A stretch of DNA of 8,940 nucleotides from JBNLBT01 sp050303435 (GTDB taxonomy: Bacteria > Pseudomonadota > Gammaproteobacteria > Xanthomonadales > Marinicellaceae): the NCBI GenBank assembly GCA_050303435.1, contig JBNLBT010000122.1:1-8940 (forward strand), in the 5' to 3' direction. The notes beneath the pieces were generated by a model, which worked only from the letters and a program-made list of their open reading frames with translations, searched no databases and was not told the DNA's origin. Below are positions 1 to 6,129 of the stretch, in pieces. The translations under genes were made by a program, and so were the position numbers. Each line of letters opens with the position of its first letter. Position 1 is the first letter of the stretch.

Positions 1-1
1 G

Positions 2-898
2 TGGTCCAACATCTCCTTTCCCATTTACGACCCAGGCAATGGCTGGACTCATCACAAAGGCATCCTCAATCACCGCCCGTGTCTGGACGACGGTCCATGC
101 AAGCCGGATTCGCGGCCCGGCGGATTTATTTCGGTGCACCACAACGTGTTTGCCCACGCCCGCAACCGCACGCCGGCGTTGTCGGTTGGTCCCGCGGATG
201 TGCGAAACAACCTGACCTACAACGGCCGCGAAGGCTTTGTGCATCACAACATCGTTGAAGGGCAGTTCAACCTCATTGGCAACCTGTACATCGATGGCCC
301 GAACATTGCACTGGCGCCGTTCTGGTTTGATCCGGAAAATGCCTCGCCGCCAATTCCCACGACTTACTGGCTGCAGGACAATCGGGTGGAAGACCCGGGC
401 GTGTACATGGGCACTGTGGACAATCCCTGGACCAACGTCAATTTCATGAATGAATATACCTTTGCCTGCTGCGGCATCGTCTCGTCGCAGTTCAATCAGG
501 TCGGTGAGTTTGATTTCAGCGCGCAGGGTCAGGTGCCTGTGACCACCCACGACAGCGGCGATGTCGAGGCGCTGGTTACCGCCCAGGCCGGGGCATTTCC
601 CCGCGATGTGGTGTCGCGTCAGGTGTTCACCGATTTGGCCACTCGAAGCGGTGGCTGGGCCAATTTCCGACCGCCGGATTTACTGGCCGGTCTGACCCCG
701 GGCAGCCCGCCGCTGGACAGCGACGGCGATGGCATGCCCGATGGCTGGGAAAATCTCAACGGACTCAATCCCAACAATGGCAGCGACCACACAACCGTGA
801 TGCCGTCGGGATACACAGCGATCGAGGAATACATCAATGGCCTGGCGACACAAATGGTCGGCGATGTGATTTTTCTGCATTCATTCGAGGCGCCCTGA
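2..898 (+). CDS. Secreted pectate-lyase-like protein (PL1 family), 3' part
   Basis: The reading frame is open from the window edge to the TGA at 896-898, giving 298 residues, so the 5' part lies outside. The fragment begins inside a right-handed beta-helix of polysaccharide lyase family 1. At residues 44-58 the pattern HHNxFxxxRxRTP, followed by VRNN at about 67-70, matches the PL1 active-site strand, with Arg56 the likely catalytic base. Later, AGAxPRDVVxRQVF (about 196-209) is typical of the end of bacterial pectate lyase domains. Residues 239-244 (DSDGDG, then MPDGWE) form a calcium-binding, thrombospondin-3-like loop often appended to secreted PL1 enzymes. The protein ends DVIFLHSFEAP, which resembles a recurring C-terminal tail. 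Family members cleave polygalacturonate by beta-elimination outside the cell; the actual substrate here is not known. The second Arg and the His of the classical RxPxxRxGxxH motif are Ser and Asp here, so this is a divergent subfamily. The start and signal peptide cannot be seen. Confidence 0.85.
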   Translation, partial: WSNISFPIYDPGNGWTHHKGILNHRPCLDDGPCKPDSRPGGFISVHHNVFAHARNRTPALSVGPADVRNNLTYNGREGFVHHNIVEGQFNLIGNLYIDGPNIALAPFWFDPENASPPIPTTYWLQDNRVEDPGVYMGTVDNPWTNVNFMNEYTFACCGIVSSQFNQVGEFDFSAQGQVPVTTHDSGDVEALVTAQAGAFPRDVVSRQVFTDLATRSGGWANFRPPDLLAGLTPGSPPLDSDGDGMPDGWENLNGLNPNNGSDHTTVMPSGYTAIEEYINGLATQMVGDVIFLHSFEAP

Positions 899-909
899 GC
901 AGCGCCTCG
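886..909. terminator. Perfect 8-bp GC-rich hairpin over a stop codon
   Basis: CGAGGCGC (886-893) pairs perfectly with GCGCCTCG (902-909) around an 8-base loop that contains the TGA stop of the lyase gene. It lies in the short gap between two convergent genes, where a transcription barrier is expected. Neither strand has a T-run after the stem, so it is not a canonical intrinsic terminator. It may instead stabilise the mRNA 3' end or act with Rho. The structure is seen directly; its function is inferred. Confidence 0.4.
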
Positions 910-918
910 GCGCGCGCA

Positions 919-1797
919 TCAATCAAACGGTTTGTAGCACCAGTGCCACGGCTCAAACTGGTAACCATGTGAGTCATTGTCTGGATAGCTCAAAACATAG
1001 TGAAACCGCTTGGCGTTGAGCTTTAGCCAGGCAAAGGCGTCGGTGTCGGCAAACGCTTCAGTCAATGGTTCGCAATCTGGCGTGTTGAGGTCGATTGCAC
1101 GGCCGGTGTGGTGTTCAGAATAGCCGGGCGCTGCGTTGACTCGCAAGATGTCTGCCAGACACATCCCCCGATCGAGTTTGTTGCGGATCAGATTGGCCTG
1201 ATAAGCGGGACTGCGATAGGCCGACACCATGTCCAGCCTGACGCCGTCATTGCGCGCGTCTTCGGACATCTGCAGCCAGATTCTGTGCGCCAATGGGTGC
1301 ATCAGCGCCGGCCGGTCAAAACAGTCCGGACCCGTGTTGATCAGCTGGCAGGCGTCGTATTGAATCGGTCCGGGTTGTTGTTCGATGTCGATGCCCAGCG
1401 GCTGGTTGAGCAGCCGAACCTTCACTTTGTAGTAGTTCGACCATTCCAGTTTGGCCCGTTCGGCCGAGTCGCGCATGTAAATGCTTTCGCCCGGTTTGTA
1501 ACCCAGACGGTGCAGCAACCCGGTCGACACCTTGTTTGGCTGGTCCGGAGACTTCAAAGGCAGGTGTTGCTGTGAAAGGTTCTGAATCAGACACAACGAC
1601 GCTTCAGTGGCAATGCCGCGTTGTCTGAAGTCGGCGTGAACTTCCACGTGGTAACGCCAATTGTCCTCATCGGTGGTCAGCCGGATCTGTCCCAGGTCGG
1701 TGTTGTCCAGCCGATCGGCAATGCGAAATGCCACCACGCCGGTGTCGTCAACCGAAACCATTGAAATCAACAGGCGCGGGGTGATCAAGGTCATCAT
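919..1797 (-). CDS. GNAT acetyltransferase / M15 D,D-carboxypeptidase fusion protein
   Basis: A 292-residue protein with two enzyme-like domains. Residues about 1-110 look like a GNAT N-acetyltransferase: a TPRLLIS start like the RimJ/RimI group, the acetyl-CoA loop RQRGIA (58-63), and N-x-x-S with LLHRLGY (88-100) as motif B. Residues about 135-292 are a VanY-type peptidase M15 domain: SAYRSP (192-197), the zinc motif SEHHTGRAID (227-236, ligands His229 and Asp236) and EPWHW (282-286, base Glu282, ligand His285). All key M15 residues are present. M15 enzymes remove D-Ala or related residues from peptidoglycan peptides; the acyl acceptor of the GNAT part is unknown. No signal peptide or membrane segment is visible, suggesting the cytoplasm. 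The ATG at 1797 overlaps the stop of the upstream GFA gene (ATGA). A longer frame to 1851 lies inside the GFA gene and is unlikely; a second ATG at 1794 is equally possible. A GGGAGG lies 13 bases upstream of 1797, a rather long spacing. Confidence 0.88.
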   Translation of the reverse strand: MMTLITPRLLISMVSVDDTGVVAFRIADRLDNTDLGQIRLTTDEDNWRYHVEVHADFRQRGIATEASLCLIQNLSQQHLPLKSPDQPNKVSTGLLHRLGYKPGESIYMRDSAERAKLEWSNYYKVKVRLLNQPLGIDIEQQPGPIQYDACQLINTGPDCFDRPALMHPLAHRIWLQMSEDARNDGVRLDMVSAYRSPAYQANLIRNKLDRGMCLADILRVNAAPGYSEHHTGRAIDLNTPDCEPLTEAFADTDAFAWLKLNAKRFHYVLSYPDNDSHGYQFEPWHWCYKPFD

Positions 1798-2159
1798 AAG
1801 CCGGTGCTGGCCTCCCGCCAGTTGCGACCATCGAACGCTTGCACAGTCCATGCAGACAGATCAAAATCATCCAGACAATGCGCATTGATGCTCCAGGCAT
1901 TTGGGTGGGAGCGCGGCTGATAATACGATTTAATCCCGCAATGACGGCAGAACAGGTGTTCGGCCTGGCCGGTGTTGAAACGGTAACTGGACAGCGCGTC
2001 CTGTCCGCTGAGCAGCTTGAATTCGCTGTGTGGGACAATCAGGTGCAGAAAGCCACACATGCTGCAAATGGAACAATTGCAGGCCAGCAGCACAGAGTTG
2101 GGATCAAGGGACGCACTGAAGCGCACGGCCCGGCAATGACAGCCGCCGAAAATAGTCAT
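1794..2159 (-). CDS. GFA / CENP-V family zinc protein
   Basis: A complete 121-residue protein of the GFA family (named for glutathione-dependent formaldehyde-activating enzyme). The cysteine pattern is diagnostic: GGCHC near the start (Cys7, Cys9), CNCSICSMCG (Cys27, Cys29, Cys32, Cys35) and FCRHCG (Cys71, Cys74), which bind two zinc ions in the Mss4-like beta fold; INAHCLDD near residue 95 is also typical. Most bacterial members have no proven reaction, and the formaldehyde-glutathione role holds only for a few, so no substrate is assigned. AAGGGG about six bases before the ATG is a good ribosome binding site. The stop overlaps the next start as ATGA, so this gene and the GNAT-M15 fusion very likely form a translationally coupled operon. 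It is divergent from yajC across a 94-base gap that must hold promoters for both directions; a weak TATATA lies upstream on the minus strand. Confidence 0.93.
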   Translation of the reverse strand: MTIFGGCHCRAVRFSASLDPNSVLLACNCSICSMCGFLHLIVPHSEFKLLSGQDALSSYRFNTGQAEHLFCRHCGIKSYYQPRSHPNAWSINAHCLDDFDLSAWTVQAFDGRNWREASTGL

Positions 2160-2189
2160 TGAATTCCCCTTCTATCCCACATATATAAC

Positions 2190-2218
2190 TTCTCTGAGCC
2201 TGGGCGATATGAGATAAT
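2190..2218 (+). promoter_or_regulatory. Extended -10 promoter candidate for yajC-secD-secF
   Basis: GATAAT at 2213-2218 is preceded by TG at 2210-2211, an extended -10 element (TGnGATAAT). The best -35 at 17-base spacing is weak (TTCTCT, 2190-2195), which extended -10 promoters tolerate. Transcription would start near 2225, giving a leader of about 29 bases before yajC. AGGAG at 2244-2248 serves the ATG at 2254. No binding site for a known regulator was recognised. Confidence 0.5.
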
Positions 2219-2253
2219 ACCGCCCTTTGATTTTACAGGATACAGGAGCAAAC

Positions 2254-2586
2254 ATGAATTTTTTTATTTCTGACGCCATGGCACAAAGCGCCGGAGCGCC
2301 GGCCACCAGCCCGATCACGTCGTTCATTTTTTTCGGTGTGTTTGTGGCCATCATGTATTTCTTCCTGATCCGTCCGCAACAAAAACGCATGAAAGCCCAC
2401 AATGAAATGGTCAACAATCTGGGCAAAGGCGATGAGATCATCACCTCCGGCGGCCTGTTGGGACAAATCATTGAACTGGACGAGCAGTTCATCGCGGTGC
2501 AAATCGCTGAAGGCACTGTGGTGCGGCTGCAACGCGGCGCCATTTCCAAGGTGCTGCCCAAGGGCACCATCAAGTCGATCAAATAA
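2254..2586 (+). CDS. yajC: Sec translocon accessory subunit YajC
   Basis: A 110-residue inner-membrane protein that joins SecD and SecF in the holotranslocon and supports late steps of protein export. It has a short periplasmic N-terminus (residues 1-20, rich in Ala, Ser and Pro), one membrane segment at about 21-39 (ITSFIFFGVF to YFFLI), and the family hallmark RPQQKRMK at 40-47. A cytoplasmic domain follows, with LGKGDEIITSGGLLGQI (56-72) and RGAISKVLPKGTIKS, as in other YajC proteins. Length matches the E. coli protein (about 110). The ATG at 2254 is chosen because AGGAG sits 5 bases upstream and the family begins MxFFIS; the TTG at 2227 would add nine residues with no ribosome binding site. 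secD begins 18 bases downstream. Confidence 0.97.
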   Translation: MNFFISDAMAQSAGAPATSPITSFIFFGVFVAIMYFFLIRPQQKRMKAHNEMVNNLGKGDEIITSGGLLGQIIELDEQFIAVQIAEGTVVRLQRGAISKVLPKGTIKSIK

Positions 2587-2604
2587 TCCAACGAGAAATT
2601 CATC

Positions 2605-4458
2605 ATGAATCGCTATCCCCTGTGGAAATACGTGCTGATTCTGACCGTGGTGCTGGTCGGTGCGTTTTATGCTTTACCCAATATTTACGGTCAGGATCCG
2701 GTGGTGCAGGTGACCGCCAGCGGCAGCCAGAGCATTGATGATGCCCTGGTCAGCCGGGTGGAATCGGTTCTGGCTGGAGCCGGCATCGAACACCGCGGTG
2801 TGATCCTTGAACCGGACACCCTGTATGTAAAATTTGCCGACACCGAAGAACAGATCAAGGCCAACGACGCGTTGTCGGACGTGTTGAAAAACTACACCCC
2901 GGCACTGAATCTGCGCCCCAACATTCCCGAATGGCTGGCCAACCTCGGTGGCAGCGCGATGAATCTGGGTCTGGATTTGCGCGGCGGTGTGTACTTCCTG
3001 CTGGAAGTGGACATGGACGAGGCCGAGCAGACCAAACGCCGGCAGATTCGCAACGACATCACTGATCTGTTGCGCAAAGAGAAAATCCCCAAAAAGAGCA
3101 ACCGCTGGGACGGCAATCGCCTGCAAATCACTTTCAACAGCGAAGAACTGGCCGACCGCGCCTATGAAGCCATTCGACTGAGTTTCAATGAATTGACATT
3201 TTCCACCAATGAATTGAGCGACGGTGAATACGCGGTGGAAGGTGAGTTGAGTGAAACGGCGATCAATGACATCAAACAGAAAGCGCTGGAACAGAACCTG
3301 ACCACATTGCGCAATCGTGTCAATGAAATCGGCGTGGCCGAGCCGGTGATTCAACGCCAGGGCCTCAGCCGCATCGTGGTGCAGCTGCCTGGCGTGCAGG
3401 ACCCGACCAAAGCCAAGGAAATTCTCGACACCACCGCCACCCTGGAATACCGCGCGGTGGACATGCAGGGCGACATCGGAGAAGCGCTGCGCAGTGGTCG
3501 CACGCCTGTGGGTAGTTCCTTGTTTTATGATCGAGATGGCAACGGTGTATTGCTGAAAAATCGTGTCATTGTCACTGGAGACCAGCTGATCGACGCGCAA
3601 AGCGGTTTTGATCAGGAAAGCGGCACGCCCAACGTGTCCGTGCGACTGAACAGCGTGGGCGCATCGCGCATGCTGGATTTCACCCGCCAGAACGTTCGCA
3701 ATAACATGGCCGCGGTGCTCAAAGAGCGCATTCCCAACGGCAAGGACGCGGAAGGCAAGACGATTTACATCACCAAAGAGGAAGTGATCAATAACGCGGT
3801 GATTCAAGGCGTGTTTTCCAATCAGTTCCAGACCACTGGACTGGGCAGCCCCAAAGAAGCCGCACGCCTGGCTGTATTGCTGCGCGCCGGAGCGCTGGCC
3901 GCGCCAGTGGAAATCGTAGAAGAACGCACCATTGGACCGTCTCTGGGTCGCGACAACATTGAAAAAGGCGTGCTGTCGGTGCAGATCGGTCTGGCGCTGG
4001 TGCTGCTGTTCATGCTGGTGTACTACAAATTGTTTGGTTTGATTGCCAACATCGCCTTGTCCGTCAACCTGGTGCTGATCGTGGCATTTCTGTCGATCTT
4101 TGGCGCCACATTGACCTTGCCGGGCATCGCCGGCATCGTGCTCACGGTGGGCATGGCGGTGGACGCCAACGTGTTGATTTTCGAACGCATCAAGGAAGAG
4201 CTGCGATCCGGTACTTCGGTGCAGAACAGCATCAAGGCCGGCTACGAGAAGGCCTTGTCCACCATCGCCGATGCCAATGTCACCACTTTGATTGCCGCGG
4301 TTGTGCTGTTCGCCTTCGGCACCGGCCCGATCAAGGGCTTTGCGGTGACGCTGTCGATCGGGATTCTGACCTCCATGTTCACTGCGATCATGTTGTCAAG
4401 AGCCATTGTTAACCTGGTGTATGGCAAGAAAAAACGCCTGCAAAGCCTGTCAATCTGA
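2605..4458 (+). CDS. secD: Protein translocase subunit SecD
   Basis: A complete 617-residue SecD, close to the E. coli length of 615. With SecF it forms an RND-type membrane motor that uses the proton-motive force to draw preproteins into the periplasm after SecA-driven translocation. The first membrane helix is at about 7-25. The large periplasmic P1 domain follows, including LGLDLRGGVYFLLEVD (121-136) and LRNRVNEIGVAEPVIQRQG (235-253). The other helices lie after residue 450, in the C-terminal third. The proton-relay motif GMAVDANVLIFERIKEE (516-532) carries the essential Asp520, and the last part has IADANVTTLIAAVVLFAFGTG (554-574). No key residue is missing. It is co-transcribed with yajC (18-base gap) and secF (10-base gap). 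The ribosome binding site is poor (GAGA about nine bases upstream), suggesting translation linked to yajC. Confidence 0.98.
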   Translation: MNRYPLWKYVLILTVVLVGAFYALPNIYGQDPVVQVTASGSQSIDDALVSRVESVLAGAGIEHRGVILEPDTLYVKFADTEEQIKANDALSDVLKNYTPALNLRPNIPEWLANLGGSAMNLGLDLRGGVYFLLEVDMDEAEQTKRRQIRNDITDLLRKEKIPKKSNRWDGNRLQITFNSEELADRAYEAIRLSFNELTFSTNELSDGEYAVEGELSETAINDIKQKALEQNLTTLRNRVNEIGVAEPVIQRQGLSRIVVQLPGVQDPTKAKEILDTTATLEYRAVDMQGDIGEALRSGRTPVGSSLFYDRDGNGVLLKNRVIVTGDQLIDAQSGFDQESGTPNVSVRLNSVGASRMLDFTRQNVRNNMAAVLKERIPNGKDAEGKTIYITKEEVINNAVIQGVFSNQFQTTGLGSPKEAARLAVLLRAGALAAPVEIVEERTIGPSLGRDNIEKGVLSVQIGLALVLLFMLVYYKLFGLIANIALSVNLVLIVAFLSIFGATLTLPGIAGIVLTVGMAVDANVLIFERIKEELRSGTSVQNSIKAGYEKALSTIADANVTTLIAAVVLFAFGTGPIKGFAVTLSIGILTSMFTAIMLSRAIVNLVYGKKKRLQSLSI

Positions 4459-4462
4459 GGAG
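4457..4462 (+). promoter_or_regulatory. secF ribosome binding site
   Basis: GAGGAG at 4457-4462 overlaps the secD stop codon and ends six bases before the ATG at 4469. This strong Shine-Dalgarno site fixes the secF start there, rather than at in-frame codons inside secD (from 4406). It also suggests that ribosomes finishing secD can reinitiate on secF. Confidence 0.8.
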
Positions 4463-4468
4463 TCCGAG

Positions 4469-5428
4469 ATGAAATTTCTGCAAGACAAAAAATTCGATTT
4501 CATGGGCTTCCGCAAGCCGGCGATGTTGTTTTCCACCGCACTGATCGTGGTTTCGATCGTTTCGATCGCATTGCGCGGCCTGAATTTTGGCCTGGATTTC
4601 ACTGGTGGCACTGTGGTGGTGGTGAACTTTGAAAACACCGTGGAATTGTCTCAGGTGCGCACGGCACTGAACGACAACGGCCACCCGGACGCGGTGGTGA
4701 AAAATTTCGGTTCGTCACGCGACGTGGAAATCATTCTGCCCAACCCGGATAGCGGAGAACAGGGCGCATCGGAAGACAACAACGCGCAGGCCAAACTCAG
4801 CAACGAGGTGGTCGAGCTGTTGCGCGTCGTGGATTCATCGGTGCACATCACCAAGGTGGATTTCGTTGGCTCTCAGGTCGGCGATGAACTGGTTGAACAG
4901 GGGTCTTTGGCGCTCTTGTACGCCATCATCGGCATTCTGATTTACGTCACTTTCCGTTTTGAGTGGCGCTTTTCAGTCGGTGCCGTGGCCGCCCTGGTGC
5001 ACGACGTGATCATCACCGCGGGGGTGTTCTCCATCAGTCAGGTGGAGTTTGATCTGACCGTGCTGGCGGCGTTGCTGGCGGTGATCGGTTACTCGCTCAA
5101 CGACACCATCGTGGTGTTTGACCGGGTGCGTGAGAATTTCCGCAAAGTGCGCAATAAAAACCCGATAGAAGTGGTCAACATCTCAATCAATCAGACCATT
5201 TCACGCACCATCATCACGTCCTTGACGACATTGCTGGTGCTGATCGCGCTGTTCTATTTTGGCGGCGCCATGATTCACGGTTTCGCCTTTGCCCTGATCG
5301 TTGGCATCGTGGTGGGCACGTATTCATCGATCTTTGTGGCCAGCACTTCAACGCTGGCGCTGGGCATCAGTCGAGAAGATCTGATTCCGGTGGAAAAAGA
5401 AGGCGCCAGTCTGGATCACATTCCGTAA
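4469..5428 (+). CDS. secF: Protein translocase subunit SecF
   Basis: A complete 319-residue SecF, the partner of SecD in the proton-driven export motor (E. coli SecF has 323 residues). The first membrane helix is at about 17-36, followed by the signature GLNFGLDFTGGT (37-48). The periplasmic P4 domain (about 50-140) includes a short polar stretch near 94-110 and closes with DFVGSQVG. The remaining five helices start near 145 and hold the family motifs FRFEWR (162-167), HDVIIT (178-183), GYSLNDTIVVFDRVREN (207-223) and SRTIITSLTT (245-254). The tail ISREDLIPVEKEGASLDHIP resembles the charged cytoplasmic end of the E. coli protein. It is the last gene of the yajC-secD-secF operon and is followed by a strong terminator. 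Confidence 0.98.
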   Translation: MKFLQDKKFDFMGFRKPAMLFSTALIVVSIVSIALRGLNFGLDFTGGTVVVVNFENTVELSQVRTALNDNGHPDAVVKNFGSSRDVEIILPNPDSGEQGASEDNNAQAKLSNEVVELLRVVDSSVHITKVDFVGSQVGDELVEQGSLALLYAIIGILIYVTFRFEWRFSVGAVAALVHDVIITAGVFSISQVEFDLTVLAALLAVIGYSLNDTIVVFDRVRENFRKVRNKNPIEVVNISINQTISRTIITSLTTLLVLIALFYFGGAMIHGFAFALIVGIVVGTYSSIFVASTSTLALGISREDLIPVEKEGASLDHIP

Positions 5429-5451
5429 CAGCAAAGCCCTGATGAAAGAAT

Positions 5452-5479
5452 AAAAGCCGGCTGCATGCCGGCTTTTTTT
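5452..5479 (+). terminator. Intrinsic terminator of the yajC-secDF operon
   Basis: GCCGGC (5456-5461) and GCCGGC (5467-5472) form a six-pair GC stem with the loop TGCAT. The stem is extended by A4/T4 pairing and followed by seven T residues (5473-5479). It starts 24 bases after the secF stop and separates the operon from the DUF4252 gene. Confidence 0.92.
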
Positions 5480-5510
5480 GTAACCAATCTTTGCCTCGGT
5501 CGTTTACAGC

Positions 5511-5532
5511 TCAAATCCATGGCACGATTTGA
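5511..5532. repeat. Perfect 7-bp inverted repeat before the DUF4252 gene
   Basis: TCAAATC (5511-5517) and GATTTGA (5526-5532) are a perfect dyad with the 8-base spacer CATGGCAC, ending 17 bases before the ATG at 5550. It may be a repressor or activator operator, or a leader hairpin. The matching promoter is not clear: TTTACA at 5503-5508 is a possible -35 but has no good -10. Confidence 0.45.
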
Positions 5533-5549
5533 ATTTGATAGGTGAAACG

Positions 5550-6062
5550 ATGAAAAAACTGATAGCAATGGCCTTGTTGGTGTGCACATTATCCGCCGGC
5601 GCCAAAGACCCGGTGGAAGAATTGACCGAATTGTTTGGCGTCAAGCCCACGGTTAAGTTGTCACTCGGCCCGGAACTGCTGAGCCTGGCGGCGGCGTTCT
5701 CCGATGAAAGTGAAAAAGCCCAACGCGTGTTGACCGATCTGGACGACATCACGGTGACCGTGTTTGAACTCGAAGGCGATGAACTGAATGCCGATGTTGC
5801 CGACTGGATCGAAGACAATGCAACCCGGCTGGCTGGCCGCGGCGCGGTTGAGATTGTGCGCGTCAACGACGGCGACGAAATGGTGCGCATCATGGCGCAA
5901 GTGGACAACGACAGCCTGCGCGATCTGTCCATCATGGTGTATGAGCCGGGCGATGAATTCGTGTATTTGTCACTGAAGGGCTTGATTCGCGTGGAAAACA
6001 TCAAACAATTGGCCGGTGATTTCAACATCAAAGGCCTGTCGGGATTGTCGATCGATCTGTGA
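5550..6062 (+). CDS. Small exported DUF4252-type protein
   Basis: A 170-residue protein with a clear Sec signal peptide: MKK, a hydrophobic core at 4-13 and a probable signal peptidase I cut after AGA (residue 18). LLVC at 9-12 resembles a lipobox, but Val before Cys is unfavourable, so I prefer a soluble periplasmic form. The mature part alternates short beta strands and helices and fits the DUF4252 pattern: TVKLSLGPELLSLAAAF (34-50), VLTDLDDITVTVFEL (60-74), VRIMAQVDNDSLRDLSIMVYEPG (112-134) and a final strand with KGLIRVENIKQLAGDF (143-158). The family has no known biochemical role. The start at 5550 is chosen because AGGTG lies just upstream and the signal peptide begins there; the TTG at 5529 would place extra residues before it. 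The gene is a single transcription unit, between a terminator on each side. It occupies the place between secF and suhB where Pseudomonas also has a small conserved gene. Confidence 0.82.
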   Translation: MKKLIAMALLVCTLSAGAKDPVEELTELFGVKPTVKLSLGPELLSLAAAFSDESEKAQRVLTDLDDITVTVFELEGDELNADVADWIEDNATRLAGRGAVEIVRVNDGDEMVRIMAQVDNDSLRDLSIMVYEPGDEFVYLSLKGLIRVENIKQLAGDFNIKGLSGLSIDL

Positions 6063-6098
6063 TCGGGCAGAGGGCTGAATGCGCCCATTGAAATGCAG

Positions 6099-6129
6099 CC
6101 GCCGTGAAACGATCCACGGCGGTTTTTTT
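6099..6129 (+). terminator. Intrinsic terminator of the DUF4252 gene
   Basis: CCGCCGTG (6099-6106) pairs perfectly with CACGGCGG (6115-6122) around an 8-base loop, followed by seven T residues (6123-6129). The T-run overlaps the stop codon of the convergent suhB gene (TAA, 6130-6128 on the minus strand). On the minus strand there is no T-run after the stem, so it should work only for the + strand. Confidence 0.9.

Noticed and set aside
1108..1575. A 155-codon + strand frame opposite the GNAT-M15 gene
   Set aside because: It is antisense to intact catalytic motifs, with no homology recognised.
1798..1851. An 18-residue N-terminal extension of the GNAT-M15 protein
   Set aside because: It lies inside the GFA coding region and adds nothing to the GNAT fold, whose usual start TPRLLIS follows the ATGs at 1797 and 1794.
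2674..3807. A 377-codon open frame on the minus strand
   Set aside because: It lies wholly opposite secD, whose frame is certain. The translation is rich in His, Phe and Gln with no recognised motif, as expected for an antisense shadow of a GC-biased gene.
5550..5590. Lipoprotein signal in the DUF4252 protein
   Set aside because: The LLVC sequence has Val before Cys, and a good AxA signal peptidase I site follows, so ordinary secretion fits better.
5504..6088. A 194-codon minus-strand frame opposite the DUF4252 gene
   Set aside because: It is Ser/Arg-rich with no motif. The + strand frame has a signal peptide, ribosome binding site and terminator.
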